This document shows, piece after piece, positions 1 through 8,959 of a stretch of DNA of 25,530 nucleotides (positions within the stretch are counted from its first letter, which is position 1; the number at the start of each line of letters is the position of its first letter). The stretch comes from Hyaloperonospora brassicae (lineage: Eukaryota > Oomycota > Peronosporomycetes > Peronosporales > Peronosporaceae). Location: positions 1-25,530 of the forward strand of contig CANTFL010000566.1 in the NCBI GenBank assembly GCA_947650285.1, given 5' to 3'. The position numbers and the translations under genes are program-made. A model generated the notes under the pieces. It was not told the origin of the DNA. It saw only the letters and a list, made by a program, of their open reading frames with translations, and made no database searches.

Positions 1-664
1 TCGCCATTCGACGGGTGCAGCTCACGAACTCAGCCCAAATGCCTGACTGTTGTGATAGCTATAGCAGCGGGGCATTGAAAACGGAGAAGTGTTGACTTTC
101 CAAGAGGGTAACGCACGGTCGCTGCAGCTGTCGTTGAAGGTCTTACAGCTGGTGCGAGGCCTTTGTCAGGGACGACGCAGCGTAGCTTCTGCACTCATAG
201 CGAACGGTGTTATTTACAGTACGAAAGGTGTCCTAGCTCTCGAAAAAATGTCCACTGATAAAAATGACGAAGAAGCTGTGGCACTGTTTGGTGACATGTG
301 GGTGGAAAGCCTCGCATTTAACACAATCCCCTGGGACACGGCCTCAATTGTCGCTGATTTTGTAGCGGAGCTACGCAGCTCCTTCAATTAGAGGAGAACT
401 TAACGCTCAGTGAACAAACGTTAGTTCAAAGAACCCGACTCAGATAGTCAACAAGATCGAGAGTTTCAATTCATGTTCAAGGGGAGCAAACGATTCAAAG
501 AATTACGCCACAGGGTGCTCAAGAGTAGCTGCCTTAACAAATCGTTTGCTGAACTCTTAACGATCGAAGACGCCTTGGAAAGACACGTGTATGATACAGG
601 TCACAGGAAAACCGAACTTTACTTGTTGTTATCTAAAAGAACACATCAGACTAAATGTACTTAA
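1..664 (+). pseudogene. Broken protein-coding fragment, left-arm copy
   Basis: One frame is open at 65-391 and encodes a helix-rich segment (motifs LSLKVLQLVRGLCQG and MWVESLAFNTIPW) ending in a stop at 389-391. Just upstream the likely reading jumps between frames near positions 40-78. A second open frame at 424-664 encodes a basic then mixed-charge segment (KRFKELRHRVLKSSC, LLTIEDALERHVYDTG). The alternation of frames with protein-like sequence on each side indicates a gene broken by frameshifts. The alternating leucines would suit a helical-repeat protein, but I do not recognise the family. The copy at 6745-8486 on the other strand carries more of the 5' part. Confidence 0.5.
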
Positions 665-839
665 TCCAGACACAAAAATGTATTAATCAATACCTCTCAC
701 AAGATCTCGTATTTTGGTGGCTGACACACGTCATCCCTCAACAACTGACCTGTTTTTCGAATGTCATTTTAACGGGATTCCAGCCCTGTTGTAAATTATA
801 CAAATTTTCGGATACTAGTCAACGTGTAAAGCCGTTACA
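1..839 (+). repeat. Left arm of an 839-bp perfect inverted repeat
   Basis: Every stretch I compared is the exact reverse complement of 7220-8058, with no gaps: paired coordinates always sum to 8059. Three reading frames translate identically in the two arms, and the non-coding stretch at 391-472 also matches base for base. The inner end is sharp: base 840 no longer pairs with 7219. The outer end is unknown because the arm starts at the window edge. A copia LTR remnant begins only about 8 bp inside the arm, at 847. Identity this high next to a heavily mutated copia element means recent duplication, gene conversion between arms, or an assembly artefact. Confidence 0.93.
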
Positions 840-846
840 CACGTCA

Positions 847-1041
847 TGTCTTAACGGTCAAGTTGTAATTGCGTTGCCCCAATAGTCAATCCCCGTCTTT
901 TCCTGTCCCATCCTCAAACCGTGTCGTCCCGATCCCACATGGCATGATGTCACACAACCCGACAATCAGATGAGACCCTCACATGTTATATCCCTGGACC
1001 ATGGAAGCACGAAAACATGTAAAACAAATTCGTTTCGAACA
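847..1041 (-). repeat. Copia 3' LTR remnant
   Basis: The first ~100 bp (from TGTCTTAACGGTCAAG) match 5751-5850 closely, sharing for example CCCATCCTCAAACCGT and the run CGATCCCACATG up to small changes. The rest (about 945-1041) aligns more loosely with about 5950-6050. The plus-strand TG at 847 would be the CA end of the LTR on the element's strand. The inner end near 1041 is a guess from the last clear similarity. Confidence 0.6.
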
Positions 1042-1059
1042 AATGCAACGAAGCCAGAT

Positions 1060-1613
1060 CGGTGTCATCCTGGATGATCTTGATCTTGGGTATCCCTTGC
1101 AGTTTTTCTATTCTTGGCGACGGCAATGGCTTTGTCAGTATGTCTGTATTCACGTCTTACGACTTCACGCATCTTGTTACCACCATTTTTTCTTGTGCAT
1201 GATAGAAAATGAGCTTGAAACGTATGTCGACTTGCTCGGAGTTCGAGGTGCTCTGCTTAAATTCTAGCTGCTTGATTGCAGCTTGGCTGTGTATCCGCAT
1301 CGGCATACGGATCACGCACACTCATCTACAGCTCGTTTAGTAATACCCTTGTGCCCAGCAGCTTGCGACCAGATCGCGACGCCTAGATGAACTCTGCTTC
1401 CATAGTGTTCAGCGATACTACTGATTGCTTCTTGCACAACCACAGAACAACAGCTCCGTCCATAGTTAGCACACATCCAGATACAGACTTACGGTCAGCC
1501 TTGTACGGATCGAAGTCTGCATCGCTCCAGTACTCGATCCTAACGTCCCTTGATGTCGTTCCAACACCATTCAGGTGCAACTTCAAGTTCTGTAACATCT
1601 TCAAGTATCGCAT
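1060..1613 (-). pseudogene. Copia RNase H and pol C-terminus, decayed
   Basis: The minus-strand frame at 1613-1383 reads IEYWSDADFD, then DRKSVSGCVL, then KKQSVVSLNTMEAEFI. This is the classic copia RNase H sequence: the aspartate of SDAD, the DRKS-SG block and the glutamate of EAE. The frame then stops at the end of EAEFI. Beyond the stop the same frame still reads SRSGRKLLGTRVLLNEL, then copia-like QAAIKQLE in another frame, and finally TDILTKPLPSPR, equivalent to the usual ADILTKALP motif near the pol end. Several stops and frame changes make this non-functional. Confidence 0.8.
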
Positions 1614-1979
1614 GATCCTCTTGGCGTTCTTTCAATCCTTGACCGCCGGCCTTTGAGTCTGTCTCGTGGCCTTGCGCACAGCAATACAAATCCGGGACGC
1701 GTGCATCATGCAATCCACACTGGACTCCCCACCATCGATTTAATAATTTTACATTGGTTCGACCTTCGCGTTCCTCGCAATTAGATAGCCTTAATCAGCC
1801 TTATCATCTAGGCTACACTCATTCCTATTGGAGTTCTCACTTTATTTGCTGAGTTTGGTCCAAACTCCTTCAGCATCAGTTTAATCGTCACATGATGATA
1901 CAAGAATTACTCAGTTGAGTCGTGAGTTTCAATGCGTATCCCTGGAAACTTATTTACGATTCATAGGTCATTGATAGAC

Positions 1980-2610
1980 AGATAACTCATCTCAACAAAC
2001 GACTCGTCGACAGCGTTTTGCTTGGTTCCGGTGACCAACAGGTCACCAACGTAGACGCTAACCATAGTGCATGTCTGTCTGTGGTACTTGTAGTAAAAGC
2101 ACATATCCGTCGTCCATTGTCTGAATCCAATCTGACGCAGCTTGAAGTCAAGTAATTTGTTTCATAGTCGTCCGGCCTGTTTCAAACTCTACAGCGACTT
2201 CTTCAGCAGTAGTGCTAAGTTGTTTGACGATTTTACTCCCAGACTCTCGAGCTATTTCTCATTCACGACCATTACCTTGCACGACTTCATGTAAATGTCC
2301 AGGTGCTCCTTCTTTTCGGACTTGACGTACGCGTTGGTCTTATCACCGTGGTACGTTCCACCGTCGGTAGAGCACCAGGATCAACTTTACCGTTTCCAAG
2401 TCCACGGCTGCCGCAAATGTGAGAGTATAATTCACTCCGAGCGCCCGTTCGTTTTATTGAGCAACCAAAAAAGGCTTGTATCGATCTATTTGCCCGTTTG
2501 CATGGTCTAGGTCTTGTATGCCCACTTGTCGTACAACACATGTGCACTTTTAAGTGGCACCACAACCTTTCAATGCTGTTCGAGATCGGTGCATCCAATT
2601 TATCAGTCAT
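1980..2610 (-). pseudogene. Copia reverse transcriptase remnant
   Basis: At the N-terminal side (about 2600-2350) three frames together carry the copia signature: QQQWVTAMTDKLDA, then NGQIDRYKPFLVAQ, then GVNYTLTFAAAVDLETVKL, matching the usual order of KWVYK, DG-IDRYKARLVAKG and YTETFAPV-VRL-L. Further on, at about 2100-1990, the frame reads TMVSVYVGDLLVTGTKQ, which is the catalytic YVDD box with the first aspartate changed to glycine (codons at 2042-2053). Loss of that metal-binding residue, plus frameshifts, shows it is dead. Confidence 0.8.
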
Positions 2611-2800
2611 AGCTGTGACCCACTGCTGTTGATTTTTCTCCTTACCGTTTCCCCATAATGTTTGGGGTCTTGCACCATGATCGCATTGACGACATCCTTT
2701 GGTTCAGAAGATTCTTCACTCTCAATATTTCAGCTTGTTGTTTACTGACTGGTATTGCACCGTGTCGCTCTCTCGTCCAGCCTGATCTTCGATCCTTGTA

Positions 2801-3938
2801 CTACTTTTTGTTACGTCTCTTGACACTTGATTGTCCTTGAAAACCCGATTGGTCATGGTTAAGTGACTCCTCATGACCATCAACTTCATCCAGGCCAGAA
2901 ATAAGGTTTTCGTTTTGCTCTTCCAACAATGTTTCGATGTTTTCATCACCTTGCGTCATCCACGACCACCTTCTTCTTGAGGATGTACACCTTGCACCCC
3001 TTTTTTCATTACTCTTGCCAATTATTATGACCGCCTTCCCGCGCTCTTCGAGCGATTTTTTCCTTGCATCAACGTGAATTGTGCATGCAGAAGCGAATAC
3101 AATGATGTTGTCGAACATGGGCACATACAGATTCAAATACTTCATTGTTGATACACCACGAGGGTTGGATCTGCTTCGGGTCAGAATCTATGTTAAAAAC
3201 TCGTGGGCCTTGCTCCAGAAAGACAGCGGTAGGTTCTAGGCACACACCATGCTTCGTACCATGTTAATATTCGTTCGCTGCATCCTTTCAGCTTTTCCTT
3301 TACTGGCCTGGTCCCTGGCTTCAATCACTTGACGTGAAGCACCTGTTGCCGATCAAAATACACCCAACGTCGTGAATTTTTCACCTCCGTCCGTGCGTAG
3401 CACGTGGAGCTATCAATCCAATTTGCATCCGAAATTCACGAGGAAATAATTGAACTCGAGTGCTGCAACATCCTTGGACTTGGCCAAACACACGCGGCAG
3501 TAGTTGGACCGATGTTCAACGAACTTTTATCACGTAACGAATAATCAGGCGATATCGTATAGTCATCGGACCTCCTATATCGGATCATATCACATCGCCT
3601 ATGACACCGATGGGCGAATTTATGCCTGTGTCGCTTTTTGACTGCACTCTTTTAAATTGTTTTCCTATAGCACACGCCAGTAAATTCATGTGTGTTGTGT
3701 CCATTGACTTAATGACTATTGCCGGTTCTTTGGTCATCTTGATGAACGTATCGAAACAAAGGTGATCCGGCCGGCAATGGAAGTGCATCAACCTACTACG
3801 CTGAATATCCGAATCGAGTTCATATTCAGGTGAGTTGAGTACTGCCATCATCGTCTTCCGTGGTGTGCCACTGACCATAGATCTTAGTCCTATCACTTCA
3901 AAAACCAACACATTGTTGTTTGTTATGTCAACATCCAT
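2801..3938 (-). pseudogene. Copia integrase and GAG-pre-integrase remnant
   Basis: The frame at 3938-3585 reads HFHCRPDHLCFDTF, then ACAIGKQFKRVQ, then SDTGINSPIGVIGDVI. This is the GAG-pre-integrase zinc region (H-x-R-x-x-H-x-x-F, C-x-x-x-K) running into the integrase start, with the paired cysteines damaged. The frame at 3145-2801 reads VFASACTIHVDARKKS then GKAVIIIGKSNEKRGARC, the copia integrase C-terminal segment usually seen as GC-AYVHV and FLGYS--KKGYR. I did not find an unbroken DDE core between the two. The piece adjoins RT downstream, as expected for copia. Confidence 0.78.
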
Positions 3939-4057
3939 AACCGGTACACCCCGAGTTCAGAGGTCAACCCACACCTCCCTCCTCGATATATAATAACGCA
4001 TCCTTTAGCCTAGAGCTTGCTGTAGGAAATGATGTTTCGCTCCAGGTTGGCAGCGTA

Positions 4058-4372
4058 CTAGACATCGAGGAGTCGTATGGTTTTGATGACTCCAAGCGCA
4101 ACAACTTCAATGTCGACGCTTCCTTTTTTGGTCATGCGCAGCACACCTCCGTATGTGGCTGCAGTCAACCATCTACTGGGATAGTCTTCCGGGTCTACCA
4201 GCAGACTTAGGTCATTGACCCTAAGTCTGCTGGACCCACTGTCAAGAATCCATTGATGTTCCTGAATGTCTTTACCACTGCCAATTGCAAAGGGAAGTTT
4301 GCCCTTGATATGTTGTTCTTCCCCCGCAGACACATCGACATGATATGTCCGACTTCCCCATACTTGTAACAT
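4058..4372 (-). pseudogene. Copia aspartic protease remnant
   Basis: This 104-codon frame contains EHQWILDSGSSRLRVNDLS. The catalytic triad D-S-G is encoded at 4235-4243. It is followed by TKKGSVDIEVVALGVIKT and IRLLDV, the usual flap and C-terminal region of a copia protease. The first methionine is not the natural start; the domain would be released from a polyprotein. The active-site triad is kept, but the frame is separated from gag and integrase by frame changes. A 14-bp perfect hairpin (4198-4233) lies beside the active-site codons. Confidence 0.8.
4198..4233. repeat. 14-bp perfect hairpin in copia protease
   Basis: CCAGCAGACTTAGG (4198-4211) is followed by an 8-nt gap and then its exact reverse complement at 4220-4233. 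It lies in the sequence encoding SSRLRVNDLSLLV, immediately after the protease active site. It is the longest perfect stem I found in the copia element. Confidence 0.9.
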
Positions 4373-5554
4373 ATACGTTCATCACCGTGACCTAACTTCG
4401 ACTTCCCCTTCGTAGAAGCCTTGTCTTTTGACTCCTTCCTTGGCTCAACAATGTCCACCGCGTCTCGTCCTAGGTTCTTTGCATGTGTGTCGATCTCCGT
4501 CGACTGCGCCAATTGTGATGGTTCTTCAGCCTGTCGTAAGGGGTCAGTACTATAACTTATCCTAACCTGGACAGCATGGACGTCCGATGTGCGGGTCCGC
4601 CTAGTGCATAGTGTTGTCGATAACCAAGTTGTCCGCCCCTCCGCATGCATCACTCACGCCTATCAGGTACAAAAATGGTCCGTCCAGCTTCTGTGTCCCG
4701 CCTTCGGAGCCGTGAACAGCTTCGTGCTCTGTGTAGGTGATATCTTGGTGTTGAAAGGCTGAAGTAGTCGTTGCATGGCATGTTCCAGAGTTTGAATTTA
4801 AAACCACCAAGTCTCAACCTGCCGACGGTAGTACGTCTGCACTTTGCAGGACAAGTGTTGCACCAAGAAACCAACCTTTACTTCCTCCGGTCATGCAAAT
4901 TCGTAGGCGCGCTCCGCAACCCCGACTTGAAAAACAAATTTCTTGCCCATTCAAGGAATTCACTTTCAAATTCATGGCAGAGTTTCTTGCCGTCGAAGGT
5001 TGCAATGCAAGCCTTCGGTGCTGCGCGTCCGGCATCCCTAAACTTGCGGTCCACGTTGAATGTACATCATGTTCGGTATACCCACAACGGGATAATGAGC
5101 CGCAGGAGCCCTCTGTCTGGGGTTTACATGTTTGGGTCGAGGCCCCATGTGAGATCCGCAGCGCCATGTTCCCCATGGTGCGCATCATCATTTGCTTGAT
5201 CTTGCCGTCATGACCCAAATTGTGGCGCCGGCGACACGTTTATGGACTTCTTAGGAAGAATGGTACAATTCATAGCCTGGAGAGCCATCCCCTCTTCCAC
5301 TCCCAGGATCGAACCAAAAATTGATTCTGATGATTCTTTTTTGGTTCCTGCCGGCTTGCTACTTCTAGGAAGACTCCATTCGATTCATTTGTTCGGAGTT
5401 GCCTCCGAGCATAGCCATCATATTGTCCGTCTTCGCCACGGGTGCTGCTGACTATGCTTTGAGGCTATATCGACGGCCTTGTTAGGAACGTTGATTTCAA
5501 GATGGGTCCAGATTGAGTAGCTGCACCAGCCTCAAGATATACGATTGAGCTCAT
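4320..5554 (-). pseudogene. Copia gag remnant with damaged zinc knuckle
   Basis: A possible gag start is ATG at 5554-5552 (MSSIVYLEAGAATQSGP), followed by broken frames containing MLGGNSEQMNRME, GVEEGMALQAMN and EFLEWARNLFFKSGLRSAP. Near the 3' end the frame 4653-4207 has the basic stretch STKGKSKLGHGDERI, then CYKYGEVGHIMSMC. This is a CCHC knuckle (C-x2-C-x4-H-x4-C) in which the second cysteine is tyrosine. Gag packages RNA; this copy is broken by several frame changes. The plus-strand frames here are shadows. Confidence 0.7.
5313..5350. repeat. 10-bp imperfect-loop hairpin in copia gag
   Basis: GAACCAAAAA near 5313 faces TTTTTGGTTC near 5349, with a loop of about 17 nt. It is partly homopolymeric, so less telling than the 4198 hairpin. 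Confidence 0.6.
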
Positions 5555-5750
5555 GACCTTTTGGATTTGTATCTTTTACAAATGCACTCGTGCACAGTTA
5601 GGTAAATGTAAAAGTGAGATATTATTGATTATACCTGCTTTTGATCGTCAATACTACAATATATGCTTGCACTGCAACTTGACCACATACCGATGGCATC
5701 CGTCCTCCTGCTCATACCATATGCCGTCTCGTATTGCAACCGTATCGTCC

Positions 5751-6050
5751 TGTCCCAACGGTCAAGTTGTCACTGCGTTGCTCCACCCGTCAATCCCCGT
5801 CTCTCCTTGTCCCATCCTCAAACCGTCTCTTTCCGATCCCACATGACAATCTGTTAAGTCCCAACGGTTAAATTGTCTCTGAGTCGCTCCATGCGTCAAT
5901 CCTCATCTATTTATGTCCCATCCACAGATTGGTTCTTCGCGGTCCTACATTACAAGCCGTTAAAACAACCCACCAATCAGGTGATACCAACACAAATTAT
6001 ATCACTTGACTACCGAAACATGCCAACATATTAAACACAACCGTTTCTAG
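5751..6050 (-). repeat. Copia 5' LTR remnant, partly duplicated
   Basis: Two related units lie in tandem. 5751-5850 begins TGTCCCAACGGTCAAGTTG and matches 847-945. 5859-6050 begins TCCCAACGGTTAAATTG, repeats the same landmarks (GTCAATCC, GTCCCATCC) in more mutated form, and then continues to match the inner half of the left LTR (ACAACCC, CAATCAG, TTATATC). The simplest reading is one full LTR (5859-6050) plus a partial copy. End points are approximate. Confidence 0.55.
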
Positions 6051-7219
6051 TACCTCGACCACCCCCTACGTTGGGTTTTAATAAGGGAGTCACCAGTTCC
6101 ATGTGACGAGATTCATGAAACGACGTCGTCGTAAGGGTTAATACCAGTATCTTGTAAATCGGATTGGGTGCTCGGATTCGTTGAGCTCATGGGAGCTTGA
6201 GGTACCCCTTCGGCATGATTGCTTATACACCTTGAATATTTTCGAACATCGTGGCAATGTTATTACTAAGACCGAGCACGATTATCACCTTCAGTGGTGT
6301 GAGGAAGCGTATTGCTTTGCAACACGTGGCTGTAACCCGCGGGTACCGGCGTAGCTGAAGCTTAGATTGAGCAATTACGCAACTGGTCTCTGGCCTTGAT
6401 CGTGGCTTAGTCACACCGAAGCTTTCGTTCTGGATGAATGTCTGTCACATCGGTACATGATCTTATAAGACTCAATGCTACTGAGATGTAATTTTCGATA
6501 CACCAAGCGGACGAACGAATTGTCTTCTTACTCCTGAGATTCGCCCGCGAATACGAGAATGGTTATACCATATCATTGGAACCGGTGCACCCCGTGCTTG
6601 TACTTCAAGTCGCACCTTGTATTGACGTTGGGTCGTCAAATACGGCTCCTGGTACTAATTGTGAAGAACCTGCCGACTGGACACACCCTCAGAAGATGTG
6701 GGTTCGTACCGATATCGCACGCTGCCAATGAACGGCCAGACGTTTAACGTTAACGTTCTTCCACACTAGGTGGAAAGATCACGTAGCCATGGTAACCTTC
6801 ACGGGTAGCGGCAAGCTGCGTACGACGCAGATATCTTTCTTCTTGCTGTACAGCTAGCTGCTTTTGCTCATCGAGCGGATTTGTGATGGTGGCATCGCCA
6901 GCATCGCTTGAATGACGCGGTGTCACTGACGAGTTGGGTTCGCCTTATTCGCCGAATAGATTTGGTGGCGTATGAGTCTTTGCCTCATAAACAAATGTGT
7001 TGGACAGTGTCCCTTCTTCACGGTGGACACTGGCATCGCTACCACAGTCGACCTCCTCTTTGTGATAAAGATAAGAGAAGATTGTCGGAAACTCAAGAGG
7101 TAGCGATGCCATGGTGTTTGGGACTTTGAGCAACCGCGAGGTTTAGCGCACACACACAGTCCACTTCGAGAAAAGAATCTGATTGACGTTTTGTAGTACG
7201 CCAGTCTGGTGGGGGTAGT
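6051..7219. other. Unassigned region between copia and the right arm
   Basis: No recognisable gene. Protein-like open stretches include a plus-strand frame near 6215-6350 (YTLNIFEHRGNV, DYHLQWCEEAYCFATRG), another near 6543-6730 (GYTISLEPVHPVLVL) and a minus-strand frame near 7133-6745. A 13-bp inverted pair, TGGCATCGCTACC at about 7031-7043 and its complement at about 7100-7112, brackets 56 bp. I do not recognise any family. Confidence 0.5.
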
Positions 7220-8486
7220 TGTAACGGCTTTACACGTTGACTAGTATCCGAAAATTTGTATAATTTACAACAGGGCTGGAATCCCGTTAAAATGACATTC
7301 GAAAAACAGGTCAGTTGTTGAGGGATGACGTGTGTCAGCCACCAAAATACGAGATCTTGTGAGAGGTATTGATTAATACATTTTTGTGTCTGGATTAAGT
7401 ACATTTAGTCTGATGTGTTCTTTTAGATAACAACAAGTAAAGTTCGGTTTTCCTGTGACCTGTATCATACACGTGTCTTTCCAAGGCGTCTTCGATCGTT
7501 AAGAGTTCAGCAAACGATTTGTTAAGGCAGCTACTCTTGAGCACCCTGTGGCGTAATTCTTTGAATCGTTTGCTCCCCTTGAACATGAATTGAAACTCTC
7601 GATCTTGTTGACTATCTGAGTCGGGTTCTTTGAACTAACGTTTGTTCACTGAGCGTTAAGTTCTCCTCTAATTGAAGGAGCTGCGTAGCTCCGCTACAAA
7701 ATCAGCGACAATTGAGGCCGTGTCCCAGGGGATTGTGTTAAATGCGAGGCTTTCCACCCACATGTCACCAAACAGTGCCACAGCTTCTTCGTCATTTTTA
7801 TCAGTGGACATTTTTTCGAGAGCTAGGACACCTTTCGTACTGTAAATAACACCGTTCGCTATGAGTGCAGAAGCTACGCTGCGTCGTCCCTGACAAAGGC
7901 CTCGCACCAGCTGTAAGACCTTCAACGACAGCTGCAGCGACCGTGCGTTACCCTCTTGGAAAGTCAACACTTCTCCGTTTTCAATGCCCCGCTGCTATAG
8001 CTATCACAACAGTCAGGCATTTGGGCTGAGTTCGTGAGCTGCACCCGTCGAATGGCGAGCTACCGTGGTCAGAATCTCCAGCATTTTCTCTGCGGCGTTT
8101 GGCTCGGAAGCTCAATCGTCCCGAGTATGTAGCGTAGTCGCGTGCCTAGATCCATGTTTAAAAGAGCTTGGACCGATCCAGCGCTGCGATATCCTCGTCG
8201 CTGATGCTCGATCCATCATCAGTCTCGCTTGTGTCAGTGTACACCACCTCTTCAGTGTCGTATGAGTCACATCCCTCGCTGATCGTTTGAGCGCCATGTC
8301 CGTTGCGGTGGAGGTGAACGCTTGGGGCAGTACAACGGTGCCATGCATGAGCTCAGGATACAAGCGCTTGTCAAGAAGACAATCGTCAGTTTCCACAGGA
8401 ACGACAAACGCATGAGGGGCAGACACAGCAGTACCTAGCGCTGTATAGTTCTGGTCGTCCAGCACAATTCGAAGCGTCATTGCCAT
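6745..8486 (-). pseudogene. Broken gene of unknown family, longer copy
   Basis: Reading leftwards, the first ATG is at 8486 (MAMTLRIVLDDQNYTALG, HAFVVPVETDDCLL). After MALKR the sensible reading moves to another frame with an acidic tail (DTEEVVYTDTSETDDG, SISDEDIAALDRSKLF). Near 8130-8060 a further frame gives ASEPNAAEKMLEILTTVARH, which runs into the right inverted arm and the segments described for 1-664. Past the arm, the minus frame 7133-6745 has one in-frame stop at 6945-6947 and reads PLDEQKQLAVQQEERYLRR, then GYHGYVIFPPSVEER. Whether that last part belongs to the same gene is uncertain. The gypsy LTR starts 37 bp upstream of the ATG, so the 5' end may be cut off. Confidence 0.45.
7220..8058 (-). 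repeat. Right arm of the 839-bp perfect inverted repeat
   Basis: Reverse complement of 1-839. Here the sequence continues beyond both ends of the arm. At the outer side the same broken gene extends to about 8486; at the inner side an open frame crosses the arm boundary at 7220. This suggests the right arm is the original context and the left arm a truncated copy joined to copia sequence, although the left arm's outer flank cannot be seen. Confidence 0.93.
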
Positions 8487-8523
8487 GCACGAGGGAAGGT
8501 TCGTGGTTTACGAGGACGAGAAG

Positions 8524-8915
8524 TGTACCGGGGTAGCCCGGTACATGGAATTGTCACTTTAAGGAAAGTTACAATAAAGAATATGAAGCTGAATATTCTT
8601 TGAACAATATCACCAAAGTGGTGATATTGATAGGTCGACCAAAGCGTCTGCTCATTGGTTGATATCTTGATGATATCAACCCACCAATCCCCGAAAGACG
8701 CGCGCAATGAGTCGTGACAAGACGTCACCATACACTAAGTTATATTAGCATAATTAAGTTAAGTCAAACAGAGAGACAGTGGTTAAAAGACTCAATTATA
8801 TAAATATAACAGTTCTGATTTTACCTTACCTACGCTTCCTCGTTTGCCTCGTGTACGTCTGTCGGGCGCACCGAAACATTTGCGTTAAGTTCACGCAAGG
8901 GTGTGCCCCGTTACA
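8524..8915 (+). repeat. 5' LTR of the gypsy element
   Basis: Starts TGTACCGGGG and ends GCCCCGTTACA; it aligns end to end with 16121-16515. It contains a terminal hairpin (8524-8545, 9-bp arms), a 10-bp hairpin GGTTGATATC / GATATCAACC (8657-8681) and a TTGCGT / ACGCAA stem near the 3' end. A TATATAAA motif at 8797-8804 is a candidate core promoter; the matching place in the 3' LTR reads ATATATTAAT and is weaker. Confidence 0.93.
8797..8804 (+). promoter_or_regulatory. Candidate TATA box in 5' LTR
   Basis: TATATAAA lies about 112 bp before the LTR end, a reasonable place for a U3 core promoter. There is no direct evidence for a start site, and oomycete promoters often rely on initiator-type elements instead. 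Confidence 0.35.
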
Positions 8916-8917
8916 CC

Positions 8918-8930
8918 TGGTAGCACTTTG
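8918..8930 (+). other. Primer-binding site
   Basis: TGGTAGCACTTTG starts two bases after the LTR end. TGG complements the CCA end of a tRNA, and TGGTAGCA fits the 3' end TGCTACCA typical of eukaryotic initiator tRNA-Met; the remaining bases do not extend the match to the initiator tRNA I know. Confidence 0.6.
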
Positions 8931-8959
8931 AAATCCTTCCAAGGACCACAGCATCCAAC

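Larger units (their letters stand above)
847..6050 (-). mobile_element. Decayed Ty1/copia LTR retrotransposon
   Basis: Read on the minus strand, the domain order from right to left is gag with a damaged zinc knuckle, aspartic protease, GAG-pre-integrase and integrase, reverse transcriptase, RNase H and a pol C-terminus. Protease and integrase before RT is the copia order. Related sequence near 847-1041 and 5751-6050 provides the LTR remnants. No domain is intact: frameshifts and stops occur every few hundred bases, and the RT catalytic box and zinc knuckle have lost key residues. The element cannot encode its own proteins. It lies entirely between the two perfect inverted arms. Outer boundaries are approximate. 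Confidence 0.85.

Noticed and set aside
4771..5213. Plus-strand frames of 106-142 codons over the copia gag
   Set aside because: They are opposite recognisable gag sequence and show no domain; shadows.
5844..5859. 16-base match TGACAATCTGTTAAGT between the copia LTR area and the gypsy end (16095-16110)
   Set aside because: Possibly a shared ancestral element end, but one short match without flanking similarity is not enough.
8519..8523. Target-site duplication of the gypsy element
   Set aside because: AGAAG on the left and ATTAG on the right do not match, even allowing one or two mutations.
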